From assembly GCF_030369675.1 (NCBI RefSeq), contig NZ_CP128477.1, positions 3,552,501 to 3,616,500 on the forward strand: a stretch of DNA of 64,000 bases, written 5' to 3'. Made by a program: the position numbers and the translations under genes. The DNA comes from Peteryoungia algae. Lineage in GTDB: Bacteria > Pseudomonadota > Alphaproteobacteria > Rhizobiales > Rhizobiaceae. Position 1 is the stretch's first letter. Each line of letters starts with the position of its first letter. A model generated the notes under the pieces. That model made no database searches. It was not told the origin of the DNA and worked only from the letters and a program-made list of their open reading frames with translations. Of this stretch, positions 20,042 to 29,707 are shown piece by piece.

Positions 20042-23000
20042 ATGCTGAAGCGAACGACGCCCAAGCAGCCCGACCAGGACGATCTGTTCAGCGAAGAGGT
20101 ATCGCTGCCCGCCCGCTTGGCGCTCGAAGGCAAGATCCTTGGTAGTGCAGTGCGCCAACAGGCAGAGCCTGCGGCAGAAACCGCATGCCGCCTTCGACCC
20201 TTTGCGGTTCGCCGGGTTCACGGCTTTGAGGCTCTACTGAAAAGTGGTGAGACGCTGAAAATCATCAGCGCGAAAACGGCGGCATCCTTCGGCGCCGACC
20301 TCGTCCTGCTCGTGCCGGATGCCAAGACCCCCAAGGATATCAGGGCGGCCTTGCTGCGCGGCGACGGGCGCTGGGTAGGGTACAAGCCGATCGATCCCGC
20401 GACGCTCAGCGCACAGGATATGGCGGAGCGTCTGGCCGGCGTACTGCTATCCTGGGAGGATGCACTGCATCTGCGCGAGGGGCGTCCGGCGGCTGATGGC
20501 AAGCCCGCATATCCCGGACTGCGCCGCCCGCAGATCGGCGCGCTGCACGCAGCACTCGCGCACGCTACCCGTTCGACAGATCCCGCGACGATCGTAATGC
20601 CGACGGGCACGGGCAAGACCGAAACGATGCTGGCGCTCAACGCCCGCCAACGGTTCGACCGCTTGCTGGTGGTGGTCCCAACCGATGCGCTGCGCGAACA
20701 GATCGCCGCCAAGTTCGAGACGTTTGGCGTACTCAAAAAACAGGCATGCCTTGATGAGGAAGCGCAATTTCCGATCGTGACGCGCCTCGCGCATATTCCG
20801 GCATCAGTCGCTGAGGTCGATCAGATCTTCGACAGCGCCAACGTCGTCGTGACGACCATGCACATTGCCGGGCGCGCGGAGGCGCCGGTGCAGGATCATA
20901 TGGCCGAGCGCTCTTCCGCGCTGTTCATCGATGAGGCGCATCATATCGGGGCGCGAACCTGGAAGGCGTTTCGCGGCCTCTTTGTCGAACGCAATCCGCC
21001 TGTCCCCGTCGTTCAGTTCACCGCCACCCCGTTTCGTGAGGACGGCGGCCGCGTCGATGGCGAGTTCATCTACACCTATCCGCTGAAGAAGGCGCAGGCG
21101 GAGGGCTATTTCAAGCCGATCCGCTTCGAGGCCGTGTTCGGTCTCGACCAACCCGATGCCGACCAGGCCATCATCGATAAGCTTGGCGACGTGCTTGCCA
21201 CCGATCTGAAGGCTGGCCTCAACCATCTGGCGATGGCCCGCTGCAACACGATCGAGCGCGCTAAACAGCTCCACGGCCTCTATGCGGCGAACTATCCCGA
21301 ATTTCGGCCGGTGATCGTCCACAGCCAGCAATCCTTGAAGGACCGCCGCGCCAATTTGGCTGCGCTACGCAGCTTCGAGAGCCGAATCATCGTTTGCGTC
21401 GATATGCTGGGCGAAGGCTTCGACTTGCCCGAACTGAAGATCGCGGCCCTTCACGATCACCACAAAAGCGTCGCCGTCACGATCCAGTTCGTCGGCCGCT
21501 TTACGCGCCAGGATCCGACCCTTGGCGACGCCACTGTGATCGCCAACACCGGCGTCGATGATGTCGATCGCTCGCTCGCCAAGCTCTATGCCGAGGACGC
21601 CGACTGGAATGCGCTTGTCGAGGCGCTCAGCTCCGCCAAGATCGAGCGTCAGGTTCGCCGTGCCGAGATGTTCAAGGGCTTCTCCGGCGACCTGAGCGAC
21701 ATCCCGCTCCAGACTCTCGAGCCGAAGATGAACGCCGTCCTTTACCGGACGTCATGCGAGGCGTGGGATCCCTTCGCCGCCGAGGAACTCTACAACCCCG
21801 GCACCTATCTCGGCATGAAGCTCAATCAGCATAAGCGGGTTGCGATCTTCGTCACCCGCGCCGAGGAGCAGGCCCGCTGGACCTCGGCACAGCAGGCGGT
21901 CAATGTCACCTGGGATCTGCATATGATGCACTGGGATCAGACCACCGGCCTTCTCTACATCAGCAGCTCGGCCAAAGGCCCGTTCGACCGGCTCGCCAAA
22001 GCGGTCTGCGGGGATACGACGCGCCGCGTCGAAGGCGAGGAAGTGTTTCGCAGCCTGCACGGTTTCAAGCGCCTCATCCTGCGCAATTTGGGCCTTACCC
22101 ATCATCAGGGGCGCGGCGTGCGCTATTCGATGTATATGGGTGTGGACGTGGCGGATGGCCTCGATAGCGCCAAATCCCAGTCGCGGATCAAGAACAACAT
22201 CTTCGCGACCGGCTTCCTCGACGGTATGCCCGCCTCGCGCGGCTGTTCGGCAAAGGGCAAATTCTGGTCGAGCGTGAAGGTCCATGATCTCACCGACTGG
22301 GTGGACTGGTGCCAGGATGTGGGCCGCACGGTGAACGATCCCAGCATCACCACCGACGGCGTCTTTAAAAGCGCGATGCGCCCACGCCAGATCAGCCGGC
22401 GGCCAGACGTACCACCCGTCGCAATCCGTTGGCCCGAGACCCTGATCACGCAGATCGAGGAAAGGATCGAAATCTCGTTCGGCGATGAGCCGGTCACGTT
22501 TGCTGAATGCGACATTGAGCTGCTCGATAACGCCGGTACCGGACCACTGCGCTTCGCGGTGCGCAGCGATGACCATTCGGCCGAGTTCGAGATTGTCTTC
22601 AGCGACGGACACGCCCGCTATCCTCAGCGCGCCGGCGCCAAGGCCAACATCAAGGTCGGCGGCAAAGTTCAGACCCTTTCTGAGTCGTTCGGCGAGGACT
22701 CGCCTCAAATCGATTTCGGCGATGGCTCGCTGCTGATCTACAGCCATCTCTACACCTTGCCCGAGGGCGAGACGATCGAGCCCTATCCGGCGGATCGGAT
22801 CGAGGCCTGGGACTGGTCGAAGGCCAACATCCGGGTCGAATCGCAGGGCACAGGGAAGCGCGTGGACTCTGTCCAGCGCAGCGTCATCGAGATGCTCATG
22901 GCCGACCCTGATCCCTATGACATCATCTTCGACGACGACGGCAAGGGTGAGATCGCCGACGTGGTGGCTTTACGCATCACAGACAGCGTGGTGTCCGTGA

Positions 23001-23377
23001 CCTTGTATCACTGCAAATACTCAGGGGCCGACACTCCGGGCGTACGGCTCGGCGACCTCTATGAGGTGTGTGGGCAAGCCCAGAAATCAGCGCGATGGCG
23101 CGATCGGCCTGGCCGTATGCTTCAGCACATGCTGAGGCGTGAAAAGATGCGACGGGATCGCGGTGAGAGCTCGCGGATCGAGCAGGGTTCGGCCGCCGGG
23201 ATCAAGAAGCTAAAGGTTGGCTGGCAGGACCACCGCTTCGAGTTCGACGTCCGTATAGTGCAACCCGGCCTTTCGCGAAAAGCCATCGGCGAGGAAGCCT
23301 TGCACCTGCTCGCCGGAGTCGAGACCTACCTTCTCGAAACCCGCGCCATGCGGTTGAAGGTTATTGGCAGTCAGTAA
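20042..23377 (+). CDS. DEAD/DEAH-box superfamily 2 helicase with probable C-terminal PD-(D/E)XK nuclease
   Basis: 1111 residues. SF2 motifs: Walker A MPTGTGKTETM (from 186), DEAH (297-300), motif III FTATPFR and motif VI FVGRFTRQDP. The C-terminal region has a restriction-nuclease-like pattern: acidic YDIIFDDDGKGEIADVVAL, then VTLYHCKYSG (Lys near 992). That resembles the D/E...xxK core of restriction-type helicase-nucleases; the nuclease call is inference from this motif. The ATG at 20042 follows AAGGAGG closely. Third gene of the operon, probably acting on DNA with its neighbours. Confidence 0.82.
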   Translation: MLKRTTPKQPDQDDLFSEEVSLPARLALEGKILGSAVRQQAEPAAETACRLRPFAVRRVHGFEALLKSGETLKIISAKTAASFGADLVLLVPDAKTPKDIRAALLRGDGRWVGYKPIDPATLSAQDMAERLAGVLLSWEDALHLREGRPAADGKPAYPGLRRPQIGALHAALAHATRSTDPATIVMPTGTGKTETMLALNARQRFDRLLVVVPTDALREQIAAKFETFGVLKKQACLDEEAQFPIVTRLAHIPASVAEVDQIFDSANVVVTTMHIAGRAEAPVQDHMAERSSALFIDEAHHIGARTWKAFRGLFVERNPPVPVVQFTATPFREDGGRVDGEFIYTYPLKKAQAEGYFKPIRFEAVFGLDQPDADQAIIDKLGDVLATDLKAGLNHLAMARCNTIERAKQLHGLYAANYPEFRPVIVHSQQSLKDRRANLAALRSFESRIIVCVDMLGEGFDLPELKIAALHDHHKSVAVTIQFVGRFTRQDPTLGDATVIANTGVDDVDRSLAKLYAEDADWNALVEALSSAKIERQVRRAEMFKGFSGDLSDIPLQTLEPKMNAVLYRTSCEAWDPFAAEELYNPGTYLGMKLNQHKRVAIFVTRAEEQARWTSAQQAVNVTWDLHMMHWDQTTGLLYISSSAKGPFDRLAKAVCGDTTRRVEGEEVFRSLHGFKRLILRNLGLTHHQGRGVRYSMYMGVDVADGLDSAKSQSRIKNNIFATGFLDGMPASRGCSAKGKFWSSVKVHDLTDWVDWCQDVGRTVNDPSITTDGVFKSAMRPRQISRRPDVPPVAIRWPETLITQIEERIEISFGDEPVTFAECDIELLDNAGTGPLRFAVRSDDHSAEFEIVFSDGHARYPQRAGAKANIKVGGKVQTLSESFGEDSPQIDFGDGSLLIYSHLYTLPEGETIEPYPADRIEAWDWSKANIRVESQGTGKRVDSVQRSVIEMLMADPDPYDIIFDDDGKGEIADVVALRITDSVVSVTLYHCKYSGADTPGVRLGDLYEVCGQAQKSARWRDRPGRMLQHMLRREKMRRDRGESSRIEQGSAAGIKKLKVGWQDHRFEFDVRIVQPGLSRKAIGEEALHLLAGVETYLLETRAMRLKVIGSQ

Positions 23378-23452
23378 TACGCGGCTGCTATTAAAAATCT
23401 TAAACCGCAGGCATTTATGCTCTGATCGATCACGCCTAGGGGGACGGGCTTC

Positions 23453-24706
23453 GTGTCATCTTTTGGATTTACTTTTCTTTCACGCAAAGCGCTCGGTCAG
23501 GCCGAGCAAATGATGTTCGGCGGTAAGGTAGGCGTTCGCGATGAGGTCGGCTTTCTGATCGTCCACCAGCGCTATGCTGATCATTTCTTTCCAGGCACCT
23601 CGGTTCTGCATACGCGGCTGCGTTATGCGCTCCTCATCCCTTGGCTCTATCAGAGCTTGCGAACAAAGCGCCCGATTCCCAAGGATTTTGCGCAAGCCTT
23701 TGCCGATCTCGAACATGAGCTGACCGGGCGACTTAAATTCGCCGACGGACTGGGCGGAGAGAAGGATGGCGTGATCGGTGGGGAGGTTTATCCCCGCGCG
23801 ATCAGTCAGCCACCCGCCTATGTGTATTGGACGGCGCTTGCCAAGTGGGGCCTGATCGGCACTCGCCCTGACGGTCGTCCCTGGAGCCGCCAGGATATGG
23901 CCAAGCTCCTGGCCTCATCCAGCAAACGGGCAATCCACGACGACGACGGCAAACCCTTTGAGGCTGTGGCTTGGCCAATCTCGGGGTTGGTCGATGCCCC
24001 CGCCGACTGGGAGGATTGGGGAAACTGGGACGAGCGATACAACGAGGATAGCGACGGGAAACTGACACTCGACCTATCTCATCGAGAGCAAAACTATATC
24101 GCTGGCAAACTGCGCGCCGTCCGTTCACCGAGGGATCCAGGTGAACCGTCGCTTTTGGCTAAGCTGGTAGGAAAGCCGCTCGATGGTGCAGACCATTGCT
24201 GGGATGCAGCGATCGTTTCGCTGGCCGGCAATGAAGCTCCGATGTTGAAACGCGCCGGCCAGGCTGCGGCGCTGTCGGCGATAGGTAGAGCGATCTATGC
24301 AGCCTTGGTCGAGACCCTCAAAGAGAACAGAGATAAACGGCCGCAGCCTGATCGGCATCGATCGGCGCTCAAGGACACCGTTGCCAAATGGGGGAAGCAG
24401 GCCTCGCGCCTCGATATGAACCTGTTCCTCGACGAAGTTGGGCATCTGCCACCGCCGGTCGAGGTCGTCTTGAAGGACACCTTCGCCTGGGTTCGAGCGG
24501 GCGGTAGGGACCCTATGCCGCTTCTTGAGGTCTACACCCGAGCCGAAGTTAGCAGGAAGGACGATCGTGCACGCCTGGCGGCCAATCAGTTCGGTGTCGA
24601 TCGCCGAATGGAGTGGCAAGGCGAACACCATGGGAATGCCGATCCGCTCCACTATCGCTGGGGCAATGTGAAGCGCCTGCTGCGCGATCTGGAGGGGGTT
24701 GCATGA
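23453..24706 (+). CDS. DUF6361 family protein
   Basis: 417 residues. The N-terminus (FGFTFLSRKALGQAEQMMFG, then VRDEVGFLIVHQRYADHFFPG) looks like DUF6361, a family of unknown function that I recall beside PLD and helicase genes. No catalytic motif is evident. The start is GTG at 23453, preceded by AGGGGG. The 75-bp gap from the helicase is the largest in the operon. Its stop overlaps the next start (ATGA), so translation with the PLD gene is likely coupled. No function is assigned. Confidence 0.7.
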   Translation: MSSFGFTFLSRKALGQAEQMMFGGKVGVRDEVGFLIVHQRYADHFFPGTSVLHTRLRYALLIPWLYQSLRTKRPIPKDFAQAFADLEHELTGRLKFADGLGGEKDGVIGGEVYPRAISQPPAYVYWTALAKWGLIGTRPDGRPWSRQDMAKLLASSSKRAIHDDDGKPFEAVAWPISGLVDAPADWEDWGNWDERYNEDSDGKLTLDLSHREQNYIAGKLRAVRSPRDPGEPSLLAKLVGKPLDGADHCWDAAIVSLAGNEAPMLKRAGQAAALSAIGRAIYAALVETLKENRDKRPQPDRHRSALKDTVAKWGKQASRLDMNLFLDEVGHLPPPVEVVLKDTFAWVRAGGRDPMPLLEVYTRAEVSRKDDRARLAANQFGVDRRMEWQGEHHGNADPLHYRWGNVKRLLRDLEGVA

Positions 24707-26508
24707 GCGATCGGCAGGCATGGGCCGGCCAGCCCTATCTCGATGAGCTGCGGCCGGGGCGACTGGAAACAGTCAGACTAGCGCTTTTTGCAACCTATTC
24801 GGTCGACCTCTCCGCGGTCGCTGCGACCTTGCTGGCCCTGATCGGCCGCAACAACGACAAAGGCAGCGGCACAGCGGTCGATTTCGCCCAAGCAATCGAT
24901 ACGCTGCGTGATCGCGTCAGGATCATCATACAACGCGGCCGGATCGCGCGGCCAGCCGCGCTGCCTCTCATTGCCGGCATCCTCGATCAGTTCATCACCG
25001 AGCAGGATCATGATGAACGCGATCGCAGCTGGCACCCCAAGATCGCTCTTGTTGCCTACGATTGTCCAAGAGGGGAAATTCGCTGGAAACTGTGGATCGG
25101 CAGTCGGAATTTAACTCGATCGCAGGATCTCGATGTTGGCGTTCTTCTGGACGGAACCGGAAAGCGCGCGAAGGGCCGCGTCCGCCTCGCAGGCATCGGT
25201 TCACTCGGGGCCACTCTCGCACGGGCTGCATCGCGTACTGATGCCGATGGCTTGGCCGAGCAGCTGGACGCGATCTGGTGGCAGGCCCCAGAAGGATTTC
25301 TGTTCCGCTCCCTGCTCAACGGGCTCGATGAGCAGATTCCGCTTCCCACACAGCCGCCCGCCGGCACGATCGATGGAATAACGGTCATTAGCCCTTTTTT
25401 GTCGCCTGGTTTCCTGAAGACAGCCGACAAATGGGGACCGGACGGTTCCAGAACACTCATTTCATCGATGCCAGCTCTTGTGGATATGGCCAATCGATCG
25501 AGCAAGCCGCTCAAGGGATTCTCCAAGATCCTGGCCTACGCCGCACCAGCTATGCTGCCCGACGAAAGCGCTGTCACACTCCCCGGCAATGAGGCTGTCA
25601 CCGAAGATGATGCTGAGCCGTCCCCGCTGGCTTTACACGCAAAGCTCGTTTGCTTCCATTTAGGCGACAGGACCATCTTCAGGATCGGGAGCGCCAACGC
25701 GACCGAGCGTGCGTGGGCGGGCCGCAACTCGGAGGTCATGGTGGAACTGGAGGCTGGTGACGCATTCACATCCGGCTTGGTCTTCCTAGCCGGGAAGGCA
25801 ACGCCAGTCTCCGTCGAGGATCTTGCTGCCACAGCACCACCAAATGCGAGCGAGGCTGACGCGCTGGAGGAATCGCGCAAGATGCTGATGGCCTCGTGGC
25901 AGCCGATCCTGCGGCGCGACGGCGAGCGCTTCTCGATCGATGCAGGCGCATCGCCATTGCTCGCATATCAAGCTCACCAGCTCCATGCTGGGTCCGTAAA
26001 TGGCGATCTTCTGCCTTGGCCAAGCGGCGTTAGTCAGCTCGATCTCGGAACTATTCCCCTATCGCACCAATCCGCTTTCATTCAGGTACAGATCAAAGGC
26101 CTGGACGGCGCCGTGCGATGGATGCAGCGGGTCGTTATCGATCCCCCGTTGGACGAGCAGCGCGACCTTGCCGCGCTCGCTAGTCATATGGGGCTTCGCG
26201 CATTCCACGACTGGATGCGCGCAATGCTGAGCGGAGATACGCTTCCGGTTGGCGGTGGTGACTGGGATGAAGATACTCGTTCGCCTGTAAAGCGTCATAA
26301 AGGCCAAGGCTATGATCGCCTGACGCTGGAGGACATTCTCACCGCCTGGGCGCGCGATCGAAAGGCGTTCGGTCGGGCCGATCGTCACTTTGCGCCCTAC
26401 GTCGACGCGCTTCTCGCGCATGGCGACAATCTCAGCGACGCGGAGAAGGCAGACTTGAATGAACTCGCGCAAATCTGGGCCATCGCACGGACCCGGCTCG
26501 CGTCATGA
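24703..26508 (+). CDS. Phospholipase D-like (HxK) protein
   Basis: 601 residues with two PLD-type half-sites: HPK (111-113) followed by IGSRNLTRSQDLDVGVLL, and HAK (312-314) followed by IGSANATERAWAGRNSEVMVEL. This HxK...GSxN pattern marks the PLD nuclease/phosphatase superfamily, which in defence loci usually means a nuclease. No signal peptide or membrane segment, so cytoplasmic. It overlaps the DUF6361 gene and the following helicase gene by 4 bp each (ATGA). DISARM also pairs a PLD protein with an SNF2 helicase, but the defining DISARM genes are not here. Confidence 0.8.
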   Translation: MSDRQAWAGQPYLDELRPGRLETVRLALFATYSVDLSAVAATLLALIGRNNDKGSGTAVDFAQAIDTLRDRVRIIIQRGRIARPAALPLIAGILDQFITEQDHDERDRSWHPKIALVAYDCPRGEIRWKLWIGSRNLTRSQDLDVGVLLDGTGKRAKGRVRLAGIGSLGATLARAASRTDADGLAEQLDAIWWQAPEGFLFRSLLNGLDEQIPLPTQPPAGTIDGITVISPFLSPGFLKTADKWGPDGSRTLISSMPALVDMANRSSKPLKGFSKILAYAAPAMLPDESAVTLPGNEAVTEDDAEPSPLALHAKLVCFHLGDRTIFRIGSANATERAWAGRNSEVMVELEAGDAFTSGLVFLAGKATPVSVEDLAATAPPNASEADALEESRKMLMASWQPILRRDGERFSIDAGASPLLAYQAHQLHAGSVNGDLLPWPSGVSQLDLGTIPLSHQSAFIQVQIKGLDGAVRWMQRVVIDPPLDEQRDLAALASHMGLRAFHDWMRAMLSGDTLPVGGGDWDEDTRSPVKRHKGQGYDRLTLEDILTAWARDRKAFGRADRHFAPYVDALLAHGDNLSDAEKADLNELAQIWAIARTRLAS

Positions 26509-29507
26509 GCGCTAGATCCAAGCCTTTCCAAGCCGCGACGGTTAAGGCGGCTACCGCAGCCCTCTCGGGCGATAATCCGCTCCGTCGCTTCCTTGTCGCC
26601 GACGAGGTGGGTCTCGGTAAAACTGTTGTTGCGCGCGATACACTTGCCGCGCTCGCAGATAGGGCGCGCAAGTTTACGGTCTATTATATCACCAGCGGGC
26701 TGAAGGTCGCCGACCAGAACAAGGTTGAGCTGCTGCGATTTCTCGAAAAGGACGACGCTAAACATGCGCTGTCAGGCATCGATCGGGTCGGTCTCATCCC
26801 CTTCGAGGAAAAGCGCAAAGGCAAGCTGCGTCTTTACGCTTTTACGCCAACGACCTCATTCTCCAGCTCCCAGCGTCTTTACGGAGGGAAGGCTGTCGAG
26901 CGTGCGTTCATCAAACTGTTAGTGGACGAGCTCTATCCGGGGTTGTCGGATGAATTTCCCGAAGGCTACATCGAATATGGGGCGACTTCGGGCTGGCCCT
27001 GGGCGTGCGGTGAAGCCCAAGATAAATTCGACAATGTCTCTGGCGTTTTCAAAGCCGCCTATGGGCGTGCGCTACGTGCGGAATTTGGCAAGCCGGTACG
27101 CGAAAAAATTCTGCGTGCAATAGAGACAAGCAAGCAGGGTCAGAGCCTGGGCCGGATGCGAAAGGCGCTTGCCCAAGCTGCGTTGGATTCCGCGCCTCCC
27201 GATCTCGTGATTTTCGACGAGTTCCAATGCTACCGCGATCTTCTCAACGCGGGCGAGGATAATCCGTTAGCGCACCAATTGCTGGAAGGACAAGGCGGGG
27301 AAGCGTCGCCGCCGATCCTCCTCCTGTCTGCCACGCCCTATCGCTTTTACGCCGAACGGTGGGAAAACGGCACCGGAGCCGCACCACATGTCGAATTTTT
27401 TGAGATTATCGAGTTCCTGGGTGGCTCGACCATTCGCGCGGAGGCTGAAGCGCAGTTTCGTCGATTTGGTGATCTATTGCATTTGATTGGCCACTTGCCG
27501 CTCGACAATTGGCAAGCCGCTATCGAGGAGGCGCAATCCCTCAAGCGTAGTCTGGAGGATCTCCTCACACCATTGATGTCGCGTACCGAACGACCAGTGT
27601 TTCACCATCCAACAGAACCCGAACCCTACTCCGTAAGGATCGAACCCCATGATCTCGACGTCTATCGACACTTCACCGATCATGTGTCGCCCAAGCTGGC
27701 AAGCAGCGCGATCGCCTACTGGCTGTCCGTGCCACTGCCCGCGCAGGCCTTGGGTGATCGGTATCAGATCTCTCGCGACATAGATTTTCCTGCAACGCGC
27801 AGTGTTCCACGCCTCGGGGTCACGAATTGCTTCAAGCCGCCAAAAGATGGCTGGGGAAGCGCCAAGCTGCGCGCGCTCAACAGCCTCGTGCCAACCGACG
27901 CGCTCGCGCTCCCGTGGGTACTGCCGTCGCTGACATGGTGGGCACCTTCAGGCCCTTGGACGAACGTGACGCAGTCCCCCAAGATGTTGATCTTCAGCCG
28001 GTTCAGGGCTACTCCCCAGAGCCTTGCGGCTCTCGTCAGCCTCGAGGTCGAGCGCAAACACGTTGGGAAAGGCAATCTTCCCTACGCAGCCGCATGGAAG
28101 AAACGGCACCTCAATCCCAAGCCCAACCAAGGCCCGACGCTCGCCCTGTTTCATCCCAGCCCATTCCTCGTCCGAGCTGTTGATCCCCTCGATGTAAAGG
28201 GGAAAGCGACAATAAAGCAGGTCAAAGCCCGAGCGCGTCAGCAGATCATTCAATCGCTGCCGGCATCGATTGCGGCCGTAGCACCGAATGCGCGCAGCAA
28301 CCGGCGGCGCAAACCAGCATGGGCGGTCCTCGCTGCGATCGAGCGCGCCCAGAAAGCCCCGCTCGCCCGCGAGTTCAACTCGGTCCAGAAGTGCTGGAGC
28401 CGGGTCGCGCCAAAAGACATGGCGCTCCAAACGCTGCTTAAACAACGCCAAGACGCCGATGCGATTACATGGCTGAGCCGCTGGGAACTCGATGCCCTGG
28501 TCGATATGGCGCTTGGCGCTCCGGGTGTTGTGGTCGGCCGAGCACTTTACCGTCACTTGCCCAGCCTGTTTGACTTCAACGAGCAGCATTTCACGCAGTT
28601 GGTGCGCTTCTGCTGGACGCGGCTGCGAACCTATCTCGATCGCCCCGTATTCTGGTCGATCCTGCCGGGCGAGGATGCAACCCAGAAATATCAGAATGCG
28701 TCCATCGACGGCTGCCTTGAAGCAGTACTCGATGAACATTTTTGGCTACGCAAATCAAAGGTCAATGCCGATGGACTGATGGAGGATTTGTCCGCGGCGC
28801 TCGCTGCCAACGTCGGTACGTTCGGGTTCAAGGGGGCTAAAAAACGCGACAAGATCCGTATCCGCTGTCATGCTGCAGTGCCGTTTGGCGGCACAGAAAA
28901 GGAAACGCAACGGCAAGATCAAGGTACCGATGAACCGCCACCGGCGCGTTCGGAAGAAATCCGCAGCGCGTTCAACACGCCCTTTTGGCCGCACGTCTTG
29001 GCGACAACCTCCGTCGGCCAGGAAGGACTGGATTTCCATAGCTGGTGCGACAGGCTCGGCCATTGGGATCTCTGCTCAAGCCCGGTCGATCTGGAGCAAC
29101 GCGAGGGCCGGGTGCAACGCTTCGGCGGACTAACTGTACGACAGCCGCTTGCCCGGAAACTCGGTGAGCAAGCTCTAGCACAGGCCCGAGGCCGAACATC
29201 GTCGCCATGGGATATAATCGCTCGCAACGCGGACGAGGCCTTTGCGGATGACAAGACTGGCCTCAGCCCGTGGTGGACTATGCAAGGCGCGGACCTCAAG
29301 CGGCACCTGTTCGCGCTACCCCAAAGCCGCGACATTGATCGGTTCGCGAAGTTGAAGACGCAGCGGTTGCTCTACCGCCTCGCCTTGGGGCAACCGAATC
29401 AGGAAGATCTCGTCGAGTTGCTGACGCACGACGATGTGGAGACCACGCGATCATTGCAGGCGCTTACCCTCGATCTTTCTGCATTTTCGCGCACGAAGCG
29501 CGAGTAG
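26505..29507 (+). CDS. SNF2-like superfamily 2 helicase/translocase
   Basis: 1000 residues. N-terminal ATPase lobe: VADEVGLGKTVVA (Walker A, near 31-43), LVIFDEFQCYRDL (DEFQ from 238) and LLSATPYRFYAERW. C-terminal lobe: TTSVGQEGLDFHSWCDRLGHWD, then LEQREGRVQRFGG, the Q-x-x-GRxxR signature. The large insert between the lobes (400-800) is unassigned. Architecture resembles SNF2/RapA-like translocases associated with PLD proteins. ATGA overlap with the PLD gene. It ends the co-directional block; a 200-bp gap follows. Confidence 0.82.
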   Translation: MSARSKPFQAATVKAATAALSGDNPLRRFLVADEVGLGKTVVARDTLAALADRARKFTVYYITSGLKVADQNKVELLRFLEKDDAKHALSGIDRVGLIPFEEKRKGKLRLYAFTPTTSFSSSQRLYGGKAVERAFIKLLVDELYPGLSDEFPEGYIEYGATSGWPWACGEAQDKFDNVSGVFKAAYGRALRAEFGKPVREKILRAIETSKQGQSLGRMRKALAQAALDSAPPDLVIFDEFQCYRDLLNAGEDNPLAHQLLEGQGGEASPPILLLSATPYRFYAERWENGTGAAPHVEFFEIIEFLGGSTIRAEAEAQFRRFGDLLHLIGHLPLDNWQAAIEEAQSLKRSLEDLLTPLMSRTERPVFHHPTEPEPYSVRIEPHDLDVYRHFTDHVSPKLASSAIAYWLSVPLPAQALGDRYQISRDIDFPATRSVPRLGVTNCFKPPKDGWGSAKLRALNSLVPTDALALPWVLPSLTWWAPSGPWTNVTQSPKMLIFSRFRATPQSLAALVSLEVERKHVGKGNLPYAAAWKKRHLNPKPNQGPTLALFHPSPFLVRAVDPLDVKGKATIKQVKARARQQIIQSLPASIAAVAPNARSNRRRKPAWAVLAAIERAQKAPLAREFNSVQKCWSRVAPKDMALQTLLKQRQDADAITWLSRWELDALVDMALGAPGVVVGRALYRHLPSLFDFNEQHFTQLVRFCWTRLRTYLDRPVFWSILPGEDATQKYQNASIDGCLEAVLDEHFWLRKSKVNADGLMEDLSAALAANVGTFGFKGAKKRDKIRIRCHAAVPFGGTEKETQRQDQGTDEPPPARSEEIRSAFNTPFWPHVLATTSVGQEGLDFHSWCDRLGHWDLCSSPVDLEQREGRVQRFGGLTVRQPLARKLGEQALAQARGRTSSPWDIIARNADEAFADDKTGLSPWWTMQGADLKRHLFALPQSRDIDRFAKLKTQRLLYRLALGQPNQEDLVELLTHDDVETTRSLQALTLDLSAFSRTKRE

Positions 29508-29707
29508 GCGCTTGTTGCTCCACTCGCCGTGCCCGTGCATTTCCAGGGATGGCGCCGATCCGCAGCGCATGAAGCACACGCGTTAAGGGTCGTGTGGGCA
29601 GCCAGTTTTTGGCGCATTTTGCCGCCTAGCTAAAAGTATGTAACGTAGAAGAATAGAAGCTAAAAAAAGAATGATGCGAATTCGAGGCGAAGTGCGAAGG
29701 TGGCGGT

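Noticed and set aside
21752..22747. Long opposite-strand ORFs (also 53496-54926 and 4669-5973, plus strand)
   Set aside because: High GC gives long antisense frames; these mirror well-supported genes and carry no domain signature.
24703..29507. DISARM system
   Set aside because: PLD and SNF2-type proteins recall DrmC and DrmD, but no DrmA helicase, DrmB (DUF1998) or DISARM methylase is present.
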